DNA of 64,000 nucleotides from CAVZTA01 sp963778025. Lineage in GTDB: Bacteria; Chloroflexota; Limnocylindria; Limnocylindrales; CSP1-4. A model generated the notes under the pieces. That model made no database searches, had not been told where the DNA came from, and saw only the letters and a program-made list of their open reading frames with translations. Position 1 is the stretch's first letter. The number at the start of each line of letters is the position of its first letter. Positions 28,105-36,563 of the stretch are shown piece after piece. Location: NCBI GenBank assembly GCA_963778025.1, contig CAVZTA010000003.1, positions 434,001 to 498,000 of the forward strand, in the 5' to 3' direction. The position numbers and the translations under genes are program-made.

Positions 28105-28818
28105 TTGTTCTCCCGGTTCCGGCGCCGCCGCCAGCCCGAGCCCGAGCCCGAACCCGTCGTCGAGCACGGCGCGTTCGACGGCTTCGACGCCGCCTTCGGT
28201 CCACCGGCCGAGGTCTTCCGGGATCGCGGCTGGAGCCTCGCCGAGACGACCGAGGTCTTCGGCGTGCGCAGCGCGGTCCTGACCGAGTTCCTGGCGCGCC
28301 ACGCACGGGCCTCGTACCTCGATGGCCTGTTGCGCATCGCCCTGCCCGGGGGCCGGTTCGACCCGCGGACGTGGAACGGGCCCGGCGGCTGGGTCGACGA
28401 CTGGCCGAACGCGCGCGAGCTGGTCGTGTTCGCGTATGACTGGCTGGGGCGGCTGTACGGCGTGGACCGGACGGGCACCTGGGGCGCGGCGGGGACCGTC
28501 GCACGACTGGCGACCGGCGCGGACACGATCGAGTCGACGGGTCAGCCGCTCGACGCGTGGCTGCTCGAGACGCTGCCCGGCGACCGCGACGCGATCCTCC
28601 GCGCCGACGACTACCGCGCGTGGCTGCACGGCGCGACGCCGCTCGATACGGAGTCGTGTGCGAGCTACCGGCGGCCGCTCGGCCTCGGCGGGGCGGACGA
28701 CGTCGCGAACCTCGAGCGCACCTCATTCATCGTCCACGTCTCGATCAGCGGTCAGCTCGCGGGCCAGATCCGCGATCTGCCGCCGGGCACCGCGATGTCG
28801 GGCATCACCCTCCAGTGA
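28105..28818 (+). CDS. DUF1851 / Tdi1-like protein
   Basis: A 237-residue protein. The TTG start at 28105 is chosen because a perfect AGGAGG lies 6 bases upstream. The C-terminal 100 residues fit DUF1851 (the family of T6SS immunity protein Tdi1): VFAYDWLGRLYGVDRTG, AWLLETLPGDRDAIL, ESCASYRRPLGLGGADDVANLERTSF and VHVSISGQLAGQIRDLPPG. The N-terminal GAD-like region is about 120 residues. Members act as immunity or bystander proteins; no toxin gene is adjacent, so function here is open. Its TGA overlaps the GTG start of pheA. Confidence 0.6.
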   Translation: MFSRFRRRRQPEPEPEPVVEHGAFDGFDAAFGPPAEVFRDRGWSLAETTEVFGVRSAVLTEFLARHARASYLDGLLRIALPGGRFDPRTWNGPGGWVDDWPNARELVVFAYDWLGRLYGVDRTGTWGAAGTVARLATGADTIESTGQPLDAWLLETLPGDRDAILRADDYRAWLHGATPLDTESCASYRRPLGLGGADDVANLERTSFIVHVSISGQLAGQIRDLPPGTAMSGITLQ

Positions 28819-29783
28819 CCCGGGCGAGGGTCGCCTACCAGGGCGAGCCCGGCGCGTTCGCCGAGGAGGCGGCCCGGACGTTCTTCGCCGCCGCCAACGT
28901 CGCGCCCGTGCCCACCTGGCGCGGCGTGTTCGAGGCCGTGCGTGACGGCGTCGCGGATGCGGGCGCCGTCCCGATCGAGAACTCGCTCGTGGGGACCATC
29001 CGCGAGAACCACGACCTGCTCTACGAGTTCCACGACGACGGCATCCGCATCCACGGCGAGGTCAGCGTCCCGGTGCGCCTGGCGCTGCTCGCCCTGCCGG
29101 ACCAGCGCATCGACCAGATCGAGCGGGTGTACTCGCACCCGCAGGCGCTCGCGCAGGCCGATGCGTTCCTGCGCACGCGGTCGTGGCAGGTGATGACGAC
29201 CTACAACACCGCCGGCGCCGCCAAGCTCATCGCGGAGGGCGCGGAGCGTGGCGCCGCCGCGATCGCCGCGCCGCGGGTCGCCGCGATGTACGGGCTGACC
29301 ATCCTCGCCGACGGGGTGCAGACCGGCCAGGGTGACCGGACGCGTTTCGCGATCGTCGCGGGCCGCCCGCTGGAGCCCCGGTGGCCGACGAAGGGCATGA
29401 CCGACGGCGCGCCGCGGACCACGATCGTGTTCGCGGTGCGGAACGTGCCGGGCTCCCTGCACCGCTGTCTCGGGGCGTTCGCGGCGCGCGGGCTCAACCT
29501 GTCGCGGCTCGAGTCCCGGCCCTGGGTGGGGCGCGGGACGCGCTGGGAATACCTGTTCTGGGTCGACCTCGACGGCGACCCGGCCGAACCCGAGGCGGCC
29601 GCGGCGCTCGAGGCGCTGAGCGCCGAGACGGAGCTCGTCGAGGATCCTCGGGACGTACCCCCGCGCGCCCGAGGACTGATCGCCGGCCGTCCAGCAGTCG
29701 CGACCACGGTGCGCGGGCTTGCGATGATAGGGTCCCGTCGATCCGACCCAGCCGATGTGCACCGAGCCGTGGAGGGCCCGTGA
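28815..29783 (+). CDS. pheA: Prephenate dehydratase
   Basis: A 322-residue protein from GTG 28815. It converts prephenate to phenylpyruvate in phenylalanine synthesis. The catalytic domain shows VAYQGEPGAFAEEAA, VPIENSLVGTIRENHDLL, the Thr-Arg-Phe motif in GDRTRFAIVAG, and a C-terminal ACT domain (TTIVFAVRNVPGSLHRCLGAFAARGLNLSRLESRP) with the ESRP element that binds phenylalanine. No chorismate mutase domain. A tail of about 35 residues after the ACT domain is not typical and overlaps the next start by four bases (GTGA). Confidence 0.94.
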   Translation: MTRARVAYQGEPGAFAEEAARTFFAAANVAPVPTWRGVFEAVRDGVADAGAVPIENSLVGTIRENHDLLYEFHDDGIRIHGEVSVPVRLALLALPDQRIDQIERVYSHPQALAQADAFLRTRSWQVMTTYNTAGAAKLIAEGAERGAAAIAAPRVAAMYGLTILADGVQTGQGDRTRFAIVAGRPLEPRWPTKGMTDGAPRTTIVFAVRNVPGSLHRCLGAFAARGLNLSRLESRPWVGRGTRWEYLFWVDLDGDPAEPEAAAALEALSAETELVEDPRDVPPRARGLIAGRPAVATTVRGLAMIGSRRSDPADVHRAVEGP

Positions 29784-31451
29784 CGAACGCGTTCCGCGAC
29801 GAGATGGCCGCCGGCTACGGATTCGACGAGCCGTCGCTCGTCCTGGGCTCGCCGGTCCGCGACGACGCCGTCCTGGACGACGTCCGCGTGCAGCTTCCGC
29901 TGTCGCGCGTGAACCGCCACGGGCTGATCGCCGGCGCCACCGGGACGGGCAAGACCAAGACGCTCCAGATCCTCGCCGGCGAGCTGTCGAAGGTCGGCGT
30001 GCCGGTGTTCGCGGTCGACGTCAAGGGCGACCTGTCGGGTGTCGGCGCCGTCGGCGATCCGGCCGACCCCAAGGTCGCCGACCGGGCGAAGGACCTTGCC
30101 TGGACGGTCGAGCCGACCGCGCACCCCATCGAGGTGCTGTCGCTCAGCGGCAAGAGCGGCGCGCAGGTCCGGGCGAGCGTCAGCAGCTTCGGCCCGCTGC
30201 TCCTGGGCAAGGTCCTCGATCTGAACGACACCCAGACGAGCATCCTGTCGCTGGTCTTCCGGTATTGCGACGACCAGCACCTGCCCCTCCTGGACCTCGC
30301 GGACCTCCGGACGACGCTGAAGTTCCTGGGCTCGGACGACGGCAAGGCGGTGCTCGAGGACCTGGGCGGCATCTCGCCGGCCAGCCTGGGCGTGATCCTG
30401 CGGTCGATCGTGACGCTGGAGCAGGAGGGCGCGGGCTCGTTCTTCGGCGAGCCCGAGTTCGACGTCCTCGAGCTCATCCGCACGAGCGCCGACGGCAAGG
30501 GGATCATCAGCCTCCTCGAGGTCGCGGACGTGATGGATCGTCCGCGCCTCTATTCGACGTTCGTGCTGTGGATGCTGGCGGAGCTGTACGAGGCATTGCC
30601 CGAGGTGGGCGACCTGCCCAAGCCCAAGCTCGCGTTCTTCTTCGACGAGGCGCACCTGCTGTTCAAGGACGCCTCCGAGGCCCTGATGGACCAGATCGAG
30701 CGGACGGCGCGGCTCATCCGCTCCAAGGGTGTCGGCGTCTACTTCGTGACGCAGGCCCCGACCGACGTGCCGGCGTCCGTGCTGTCGCAGCTCGGCAACC
30801 GGGTCCAGCACGCGCTCCGGGCGTTCACGCCGGACGACGCCGAGAACCTGCGCAAGACCGCCCGCACCTTCCCGATGACCGATTCGTATGACGTGGAGCG
30901 CGACATCACGCGGCTCGGGATCGGCGAGGCGTTCGTCACCGTCCTCGGCCCCAAGGGCGTGCCCACGCCGCTCGCCTGGACGCGGCTCGATCCCGCCCGA
31001 TTCGCGGATGGCGCCACTCTCGCCGCAGGAGCTCCAGGCCGCGGTGGCCGCCTCGCCGCTCGCGAGCCGCTACAACACCCCGGTCGACCGGGAAAGCGCG
31101 CATGAGCTGATCTCGGCGCGGATCGCCAACGCCAAGGCCGCTGCGGCACAGGCGACGGGCATGGCGATCCCCGGGGCCGCCGACCCGGCCTCACCGAGCA
31201 CGAACCCGAGCGGCATGACCCAGGCCGAGATGGATCGCGAGATCAAGCGTCGCGCGAAGGAGCTGGAGGCACAGCGCAAGGCCGAGGAGCGGGAGCGCAA
31301 GGCCGAGGATCGGGCGCGCCGCGCCGACGAGCGGCAGCGGCAGAAGACGATCGAGACGGGCATCCGCACCGCCGGCCGCGTCGTCACCTCGCGGACCGGC
31401 CAGTCGATCATCCGGGGCATCTTCGACACCATCTTCGGCAAGCGCCGCTGA
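29780..31451 (+). CDS. HerA-like/DUF853 P-loop ATPase (apparent +1 frameshift near the C-terminus)
   Basis: About 556 residues if one extra base at 30988/30989 is ignored. Walker A is GLIAGATGTGKTKTLQ, Walker B LAFFFDEAHLLF, followed by IRSKGVGVYFVTQAPTDVP. The frame before the shift ends TPLAWTRL and resumes IPPDSRMAPLSPQELQ, as in the family; CTC and CTG (both Leu) are the alternatives. The C-terminus is a long Lys/Glu/Arg coiled coil (KRRAKELEAQRKAEERERK) and an IIRGIFDTIFG tail. DUF853 proteins are predicted DNA-translocase-like ATPases of unknown role. GTG 29780 overlaps the pheA stop. Confidence 0.88.
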
Positions 31452-31563
31452 GCGTCGCGTCTGCAACGGACTTCACAGGTCGCGCGAGCTCCCGGCGGCG
31501 CGCCGGCACCGCGCGCCGGACGACCCTCGATCGGCGTGCTCGGGACCACGAGGAGTCTTCACC

Positions 31564-31755
31564 ATGTGTCTGACCTGTGGCTGCATGGACGCCCACAAGG
31601 ACATGGGCGAGTCCAACATCCGGTACGAGGATCTGAAGCGCGCCGCCGACGAGAACGGCCGATCGGTCGCCGAGACGATCTCGATCATGGAGCGGACCGA
31701 GGCCAAGGATCGTCAGGAGCACACCCAGGAGTACGCGTCCGCCGGCGACCGCTGA
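31564..31755 (+). CDS. Small conserved MCLTCGC protein, 63 aa
   Basis: ATG 31564 follows GAGGAG with normal spacing. The product starts MCLTCGCMDAHKDMG, a cysteine-rich N-terminus found in short conserved proteins of high-GC bacteria, followed by NIRYEDLKRAADENGRSVAETISIM and a charged tail. Three Cys in seven residues plus a His suggest metal binding. Function is not known. Confidence 0.75.
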   Translation: MCLTCGCMDAHKDMGESNIRYEDLKRAADENGRSVAETISIMERTEAKDRQEHTQEYASAGDR

Positions 31756-31804
31756 CGGGCCGCCGGCGAATGCCGGTCGAGCCGGCCGCGGGACCCTCGC
31801 GCAC

Positions 31805-32266
31805 GTGACCCTCACGATCCGTCGCGCGACCGGAGACGACGCCGAGGCCGTCGCGGACGTGTGGCTCCGGTCGTTCGCGTCCGCGTACGCGTTCCCGCCG
31901 GCCCACCCGGACGATGACGTCCGACGCTGGATCCGCGACGAGCTGATCCCGAGTCACGAAACCTGGGTCGCCGAGGACGAGCGCGGGGTCGTCGGGCTGC
32001 TCGCGCTCGCGCCCGGCTGGGTCGACCAGCTGTACGTCGATCCGGTCGCCCAGGGCGAGGGGATCGGGCGGCGCCTGCTGGAGCGTGCGCAGGCGCTCGA
32101 CACGACCGGCGAGCTGCAGCTGTGGACGTTCCAGGCGAACGACCGCGCGCGCCGCTTCTACGCGCGGAACGGGTTCGTCGAGGTGGAGTTGACGGACGGC
32201 GCGGGCAACGAGGAGCGTCAGCCGGATGTGCGCCTCGTGTGGCGCCGGGACGCCGCCGCCGGCTGA
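31805..32266 (+). CDS. GNAT-family N-acetyltransferase
   Basis: A 153-residue protein from GTG 31805. It has the family order: LTIRRATGDDAEAVADVWLRSF, GVVGLLALAPGWVDQLYVDPVAQGEGIGRRLLERAQAL (acetyl-CoA loop QGEGIG) and the C-terminal FQANDRARRFYARNGFVEVE. The substrate is unknown. It stands alone, followed by a 110-base gap and convergent with ppk2. Confidence 0.88.
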   Translation: MTLTIRRATGDDAEAVADVWLRSFASAYAFPPAHPDDDVRRWIRDELIPSHETWVAEDERGVVGLLALAPGWVDQLYVDPVAQGEGIGRRLLERAQALDTTGELQLWTFQANDRARRFYARNGFVEVELTDGAGNEERQPDVRLVWRRDAAAG

Positions 32267-32377
32267 CGGCGCGCGTGGCTGCTCACCCGATGCGCAAGAC
32301 GGCGGTCGGTCGGTGCCCGGTGATCACTCCTGCGGCGCCTGGCGCGCAGAACGAGCATCCATGGTCGCGGCCTCTGG

Positions 32378-33200
32378 TCAGGAAACCACGAACCCCTTCG
32401 GGATGTCCTCCTCGACCGGCGGGTACTTCGGATCCAGATCGTCGAGCGTGTCGGCCACGATGCCCGCCACGGCGAGGTTCCGGAACCAGTTGCGATCGGC
32501 CGGGATGACGTACCACGGCGCCTGCTCGGTCGAGGTCTTGTCGAGCATGTCCTCATACGCCGCGCGGTAGTCGTCCCAGAGCTTCCGCTCGTCGAGATCG
32601 CCCATCCGGAACTTCCAGCGCTTCGTCGGGTCGTCGACGCGGTCCTGGAAGCGCTGGCGCTGCTCGTCCTTCGAGATCGCCAGAAAGAACTTCAGGATGG
32701 TCGTGCCCTCGTCGACCAGCATCCCTTCGAAGGCGTTGATCTGGTCGTACCGCTTCGACCAGCGCTCCTTCGGTGCGAAGCCGTGGACGCGGACGACGAG
32801 CACGTCCTCGTAGTGGGAGCGGTTGAAGATCGCGATCTCGCCATCGCCCGGGACATGGGGATGGACGCGCCACAGGTAGTCGTGGGCGAGCTCCTGGGGC
32901 GTCGGCACCTTGAAGCTCGTGACCGAGCAGCCCATCGGATTGAACGCGCTCATCACGTGACGCACCGTGCCGTCCTTGCCGGCGGCGTCGATGCCCTGCA
33001 GGACGATCGAGCACGCGGTGCTTGCCCTCGGCCCACAGGCGGTCCTGCAGCGAGGTCAGGCGGTCGAGATCCTTGGCCAGCGTCGCCGCGGCCGAGTCCT
33101 TGTGCCGGCCGTGGGTCGCGCCGGTGTCGAACGTCGCGAGGTCGACCTTCGACCCGGGCTTCACGCGCAGCGCGTCGCGCAGGGGCGGCAGCTTCGCCAT
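32378..33200 (-). CDS. ppk2: Polyphosphate kinase 2 family phosphotransferase (apparent +1 frameshift)
   Basis: About 273 residues when one extra base at 33009/33010 is ignored. PPK2 enzymes transfer phosphate between polyphosphate and nucleotides. Motifs: LRDALRVKPGSKVDL at the N-terminus, then across the junction EGKHRVL and IVLQGIDAAGKDGTV (Walker A), FNRSHYEDVLVVRVHG, FFLAISKDEQRQRFQDR and DPTKRWKF. CTC and CTG (both Leu) are the alternatives at the doubled base. The start region is unusual: ATG 33200 lies in the right arm of a perfect 13-bp hairpin and its GGAGG in the loop (see 33191-33224), so translation may be controlled by RNA folding. Confidence 0.92.
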
Positions 33201-33224
33201 CGATCCCTCCTTCGATGGCGAAGC
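33191..33224 (-). promoter_or_regulatory. Hairpin enclosing the ppk2 Shine-Dalgarno and start codon
   Basis: On the minus strand GCTTCGCCATCGA (33224-33212) and its exact complement (33203-33191) form a 13-bp stem with the 8-base loop AGGAGGGA. The loop is the Shine-Dalgarno and the ATG is in the 3' arm. A close but imperfect copy lies at 33783-33812 after the paralogous upstream gene. It may be an inherited terminator hairpin, now overlapping the ppk2 start. Confidence 0.6.
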
Positions 33225-33241
33225 CTACCCGTCGATCTGGG

Positions 33242-33739
33242 TCAGGGGAGGCTGACGGAGCCCGTGAACCAGAAGTTCAGTTCGTCGCCGGCGAGGACGC
33301 TGGCGCCGGTGCCGCCACCGGTCGCCCCCGTGAAGGTCCCTGTCCCGCCCGTCACGATCCACGTGAACGTGTCCCGGTTGGGCCGGCCGGTGCGCTGCGG
33401 CAAGCCGGGTGCGTCGTGCGAGTTCCCCGGGTACGCATTGGCCGTGTGCGTCTCCGCCAGGTCGAGGGTGCTGCCGTCAGCGAACGTCAGCGTCCGGACG
33501 CCCGTGAGGCCCCCCGCGGCATAGATCGCCTGGGAGGACACCGTCCCATATCCCTGGACCGGGCCGTCGCCATCGCATCGCAGCCCAGCCGCGACGACGA
33601 CGCACGTCCGGCCGGAGGTCCGGCGGCCGAAGTCCTCGTGGATCACCGCCTTGAACGAGCTCGTCGCCCCGAGCACCGGCCCGGCGAGCACGGCCAGGAG
33701 CGACACCGTCGCACCGAGCGCCACGAACCGACGAAGCAT
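33242..33739 (-). CDS. Secreted protein, IHEDFGRR family, copy 1
   Basis: About 165 residues from ATG 33739 (GTG 33748 is possible). A cleavable signal peptide (MLRRFVALGATVSLLAVLAGPVLGA) precedes a beta-rich domain with SSFKAVIHEDFGRRTSGRTC, LTFADGSTLDLAETHTANAYPGNSHD, DTFTWIVTGGTGTFTGATGGGTG and a C-terminal FTGSVSLP. Two cysteines in the first 60 residues probably form a disulphide. The product is clearly paralogous to the next gene upstream. No family recognised. Confidence 0.75.
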   Translation of the reverse strand: MLRRFVALGATVSLLAVLAGPVLGATSSFKAVIHEDFGRRTSGRTCVVVAAGLRCDGDGPVQGYGTVSSQAIYAAGGLTGVRTLTFADGSTLDLAETHTANAYPGNSHDAPGLPQRTGRPNRDTFTWIVTGGTGTFTGATGGGTGASVLAGDELNFWFTGSVSLP

Positions 33740-33782
33740 CGGACCCACCCCCTACGTCGCCCCGTGTCGCCCGGCACGGGGG

Positions 33783-33812
33783 GTTCGCTATCGACCCCTC
33801 TTCGACGGCGAA
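33783..33812 (-). repeat. Second, imperfect copy of the ppk2-start hairpin
   Basis: Between the two secreted paralogues is an inverted repeat close in sequence to 33191-33224 (minus strand CTTCGCCGTCGA, loop, TCGATAGCGAA) with one mismatch and one G-U pair. Each copy lies about 20 bases after the stop of one paralogue, so the gene and its 3' hairpin were probably duplicated together. Confidence 0.55.
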
Positions 33813-33830
33813 GCGTAGCGCCGTGTCCCG

Positions 33831-34325
33831 TCAGGAGGGGGAGACCGTGCCTTCGAAGCGGAAGGTCAGCGCGTCGCCGGCGAACACCGCCGTGCCGGTC
33901 CCGCCGCCGGTCGCGCCCGCGAGCCCGCCCGTCGCGCCGACGATCACCCAGGTGAAGGTGGCGCGGCTGGGATTGCCGTAGCTGACCTGACTGCCCGGGG
34001 TGTTGGCCGAGTTGCCCGGGAACGTCGAGTCGCTGTAGGTCTCGAGCAGGCTGACCGTGCTGCCGTCGGCGAACGTGATCGTCCGGGTCACCGTCGGGCC
34101 CGGGACGTAATCGGCCAGGCTGGTCACCGGTCCGACGGTGGCGACGACGCCGTCGCCGGCGCAGGTCGCGCCCACCGGGAGGATCGGCGTGCACGGCCGT
34201 GCCGATGCGCGGCGCCCGAAGTCCTCGTGGATGACGGCACGGATGGTGCTGGGCGCGGCGAGCGCGGGTCCCGCGAATGCGGCCAGGAGCACCAGGGCGC
34301 CAGCGAGCGCCGCGAATCGACCCAT
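33831..34325 (-). CDS. Secreted protein, IHEDFGRR family, copy 2
   Basis: 164 residues from ATG 34325. Signal peptide MGRFAALAGALVLLAAFAGPALAA, then STIRAVIHEDFGRRASARPC, RTITFADGSTVSLLETYSDSTFPGNSANT, ATFTWVIVGATGGLAGATGGGTGTAVFAGD and FEGTVSPS. It matches copy 1 along its whole length (IHEDFGRR, TFADGST, FPGNS/YPGNS, FTWxxxG, ATGGGTG). Expected to be exported; role unknown. Confidence 0.75.
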   Translation of the reverse strand: MGRFAALAGALVLLAAFAGPALAAPSTIRAVIHEDFGRRASARPCTPILPVGATCAGDGVVATVGPVTSLADYVPGPTVTRTITFADGSTVSLLETYSDSTFPGNSANTPGSQVSYGNPSRATFTWVIVGATGGLAGATGGGTGTAVFAGDALTFRFEGTVSPS

Positions 34326-34530
34326 ATCGGGCCCCTCCTCTTGCGTGGGCCGGGCCCGCGCCCCTCGACGCGGGCACCGATGCCTCGACTCTAGGCGGGC
34401 CCCGTCGCGTGGCCGTCCGGTCGCACGTCGGGCGGTGCCTCCGCGCACCATCGGCGTGGGCGGGTCGGCCGTGTGTCGGGCATAGACTTGCGAGCGCCCG
34501 CCCTGAACGCGCATCTGCAGGAGCAGCCAG

Positions 34531-35976
34531 ATGGCCACCGTCGCCGGCACGAAGCCGCACCCGATCTATCTCGCCGGCCAGTGGGTCGAATCGTCGGACC
34601 CGCTCGAGGTGGCGAACCCCGCCAAGCCCGACGAGCCTGCGGGCGCGACCTTCAACGCCACGCCCGAGCAGTACGAGCAGGCTGTCACCGCCGCGCAGCG
34701 CGCGTTCGACGTCACACGCAAGCTGCCCGCCTACGAACGCGGCCGGATCCTGCGCGACATCAGCGCGGGCATCAAGGCGCGGCGCGAGGAGCTGGGCCGC
34801 CTCATCGCGCTGGAGGCGGGCAAGCCGATCCGCGACGCGCTGGTCGAGGTGGACCGCGCGGCGCTCACGTTCCGGCTGGGCGCGGAAGAGGCGGAGCGGA
34901 TGCACGGCGAGGTCATCCCGCTCGACCTGCTGCCGTCGTCCAAGGACCGGGTGGGCATCACGCGCCGCTTCCCCATCGGCCCGATCGCGGGCATCTCGCC
35001 GTTCAACTTCCCGCTGAACCTGGCGGCGCACAAGATCGCGCCGGCCATCGCGTCGGGCAACCCGATCGTCCTCAAGCCGCCGTCCAAGGACCCCCTCACG
35101 ATGCTCACCGTCGCCGAGATCATCGACGGGGTGGGTGTCCCGGAGGGCTCGGTCAGCATCCTGCCGATGACCCGCGAGCTGGGCGACCGGATGGTCGAGG
35201 ACGACCGGTTCAAGCTGCTCACCTTCACCGGCTCGCCGTCCGTCGGCTGGCGGATGAAGGAGCGAGCCGGCAAGAAGAAGGTGGTGCTCGAGCTCGGCGG
35301 GAATGCCGGGGTCATCGTCGACAAGTCGGCGGATCTCGACTGGGCGGTCAAGCGGACGCTGGTCGGCGCGTTCTCGTACGCGGGGCAGGTGTGCATCAGC
35401 GTGCAGCGGATGTTCGTCCACGCGGAGATCTGGGACGCGTTCATGGGCAAGTTCGTCGAGGGTGCCCGGGCGCTCAAGGTGGGCGACCCGCTCGACGCGA
35501 CCACGGATGTCGGCCCGATGGTCGATGCCAACGCCGCGGCGCGGACGCAGCGCTGGGTCGACGAGGCGCTCGCGTTGGGCGGCAAGGCGCTGCTCGGTGG
35601 CCACGCGGAGGGCAGCTACTTCCCGCCGACGATCCTGACCGACGTCCCGATCCATGCCCAGGTCTGCTCCAACGAGGCGTTCGCGCCGCTCGTGGTCGCC
35701 TTCCCGTTCACGGATCTGGGCGACGCCGTCCGGCAGGTCAACGACTCGTTCTTCGGGCTCCAGACCGGCGTGTTCACGAACGATCTCGGCGCGGCGTGGT
35801 CGGCGTTCGGCGAGCTGGAGGTCGGCGGCGTCATCGTCAACGACGTCCCGACCTACCGGATCGACCACATGCCGTACGGCGGCGTGAAGGACTCCGGCCT
35901 CGGCCGTGAGGGCCTCCGCTGGGCGATGGACGACATGACCGAGCTGCGGATCATGGTGCTCGCCTGGCCCCAGTAA
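34531..35976 (+). CDS. NAD(P)-dependent aldehyde dehydrogenase
   Basis: A 481-residue ALDH-superfamily protein; AGGAG lies about 8 bases before ATG 34531. The catalytic Cys is in FSYAGQVCISVQRMFVH, the general base Glu in VVLELGGNAGVIV, and the cofactor loop in LTFTGSPSVGWRMKERAG with PFNFPLNLAAHKIAPAIASGNP. QVCISVQR and RIDHMPYGGVKDSG resemble lactaldehyde / non-phosphorylating glyceraldehyde-3-phosphate dehydrogenase-type ALDHs. The exact substrate cannot be told. It precedes a lipoprotein and the acyl-CoA dehydrogenase/ligase genes. Confidence 0.92.
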   Translation: MATVAGTKPHPIYLAGQWVESSDPLEVANPAKPDEPAGATFNATPEQYEQAVTAAQRAFDVTRKLPAYERGRILRDISAGIKARREELGRLIALEAGKPIRDALVEVDRAALTFRLGAEEAERMHGEVIPLDLLPSSKDRVGITRRFPIGPIAGISPFNFPLNLAAHKIAPAIASGNPIVLKPPSKDPLTMLTVAEIIDGVGVPEGSVSILPMTRELGDRMVEDDRFKLLTFTGSPSVGWRMKERAGKKKVVLELGGNAGVIVDKSADLDWAVKRTLVGAFSYAGQVCISVQRMFVHAEIWDAFMGKFVEGARALKVGDPLDATTDVGPMVDANAAARTQRWVDEALALGGKALLGGHAEGSYFPPTILTDVPIHAQVCSNEAFAPLVVAFPFTDLGDAVRQVNDSFFGLQTGVFTNDLGAAWSAFGELEVGGVIVNDVPTYRIDHMPYGGVKDSGLGREGLRWAMDDMTELRIMVLAWPQ

Positions 35977-36018
35977 GAGCGTGGCGGCCGACAGGGCCGC
36001 TCGAGGGCCGGTCAGCCG

Positions 36019-36456
36019 GTGAGACGACCGTTGGCGGCGTCCCTCGTGGCGCTCCTCGTCGCCGCGTGTGGTGCGATCCCAGGCGTGGGACCCGCGGACC
36101 CGGCGACGATCCCGGACTTCGGTGCGAGCAACGAGACGAAGCTCGACATCGGGCTGTTCGTGAACGGGCAGCTGGTCGCCAAGCTTGCGCCCGGTCAGTC
36201 CATCGACCCGACGACCACGGCGATGCCACCCCTGCCATGGGCTGTCGAGGCGCGGTCGGCCACCGGGCGGGTGCTCGGATCGACGAGGGTCGAGCCGGGC
36301 GGGGCCACGTGCACGCCCGCCGCGGCGGGGGTCGAGCGATGCAGTGGCGCGCTGATCCTCGTCACGCTCGTGTGCGGGCGGTTCGAGTTCTTCGCGGGTA
36401 CGGTCCCCGCGATCCCCGCGCCCGTACCGGGAGTGGGCGATCCCTGCACACCGTGA
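36019..36456 (+). CDS. Small lipoprotein of unknown function
   Basis: 145 residues from GTG 36019. Lipoprotein signal RRPLAASLVALLVAACG with lipobox VAAC, then a compact beta-rich domain (NETKLDIGLFVNGQLVAKLAPGQ, PLPWAVEARSATGRVLGSTRVEPGG) with four further cysteines that could form two disulphides. No family recognised. It lies alone between ALDH and acyl-CoA dehydrogenase genes. Confidence 0.65.
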   Translation: MRRPLAASLVALLVAACGAIPGVGPADPATIPDFGASNETKLDIGLFVNGQLVAKLAPGQSIDPTTTAMPPLPWAVEARSATGRVLGSTRVEPGGATCTPAAAGVERCSGALILVTLVCGRFEFFAGTVPAIPAPVPGVGDPCTP

Positions 36457-36563
36457 GGGCTCGCCAGTCGTCCCCGGTTCGCCGCTCCGACATGAGCGTC
36501 GCGCGTCCCGCGACCCGGGACACGAAGGGGACGCGCGAGCACGAGCCGTGAGACTCGGCCGCG

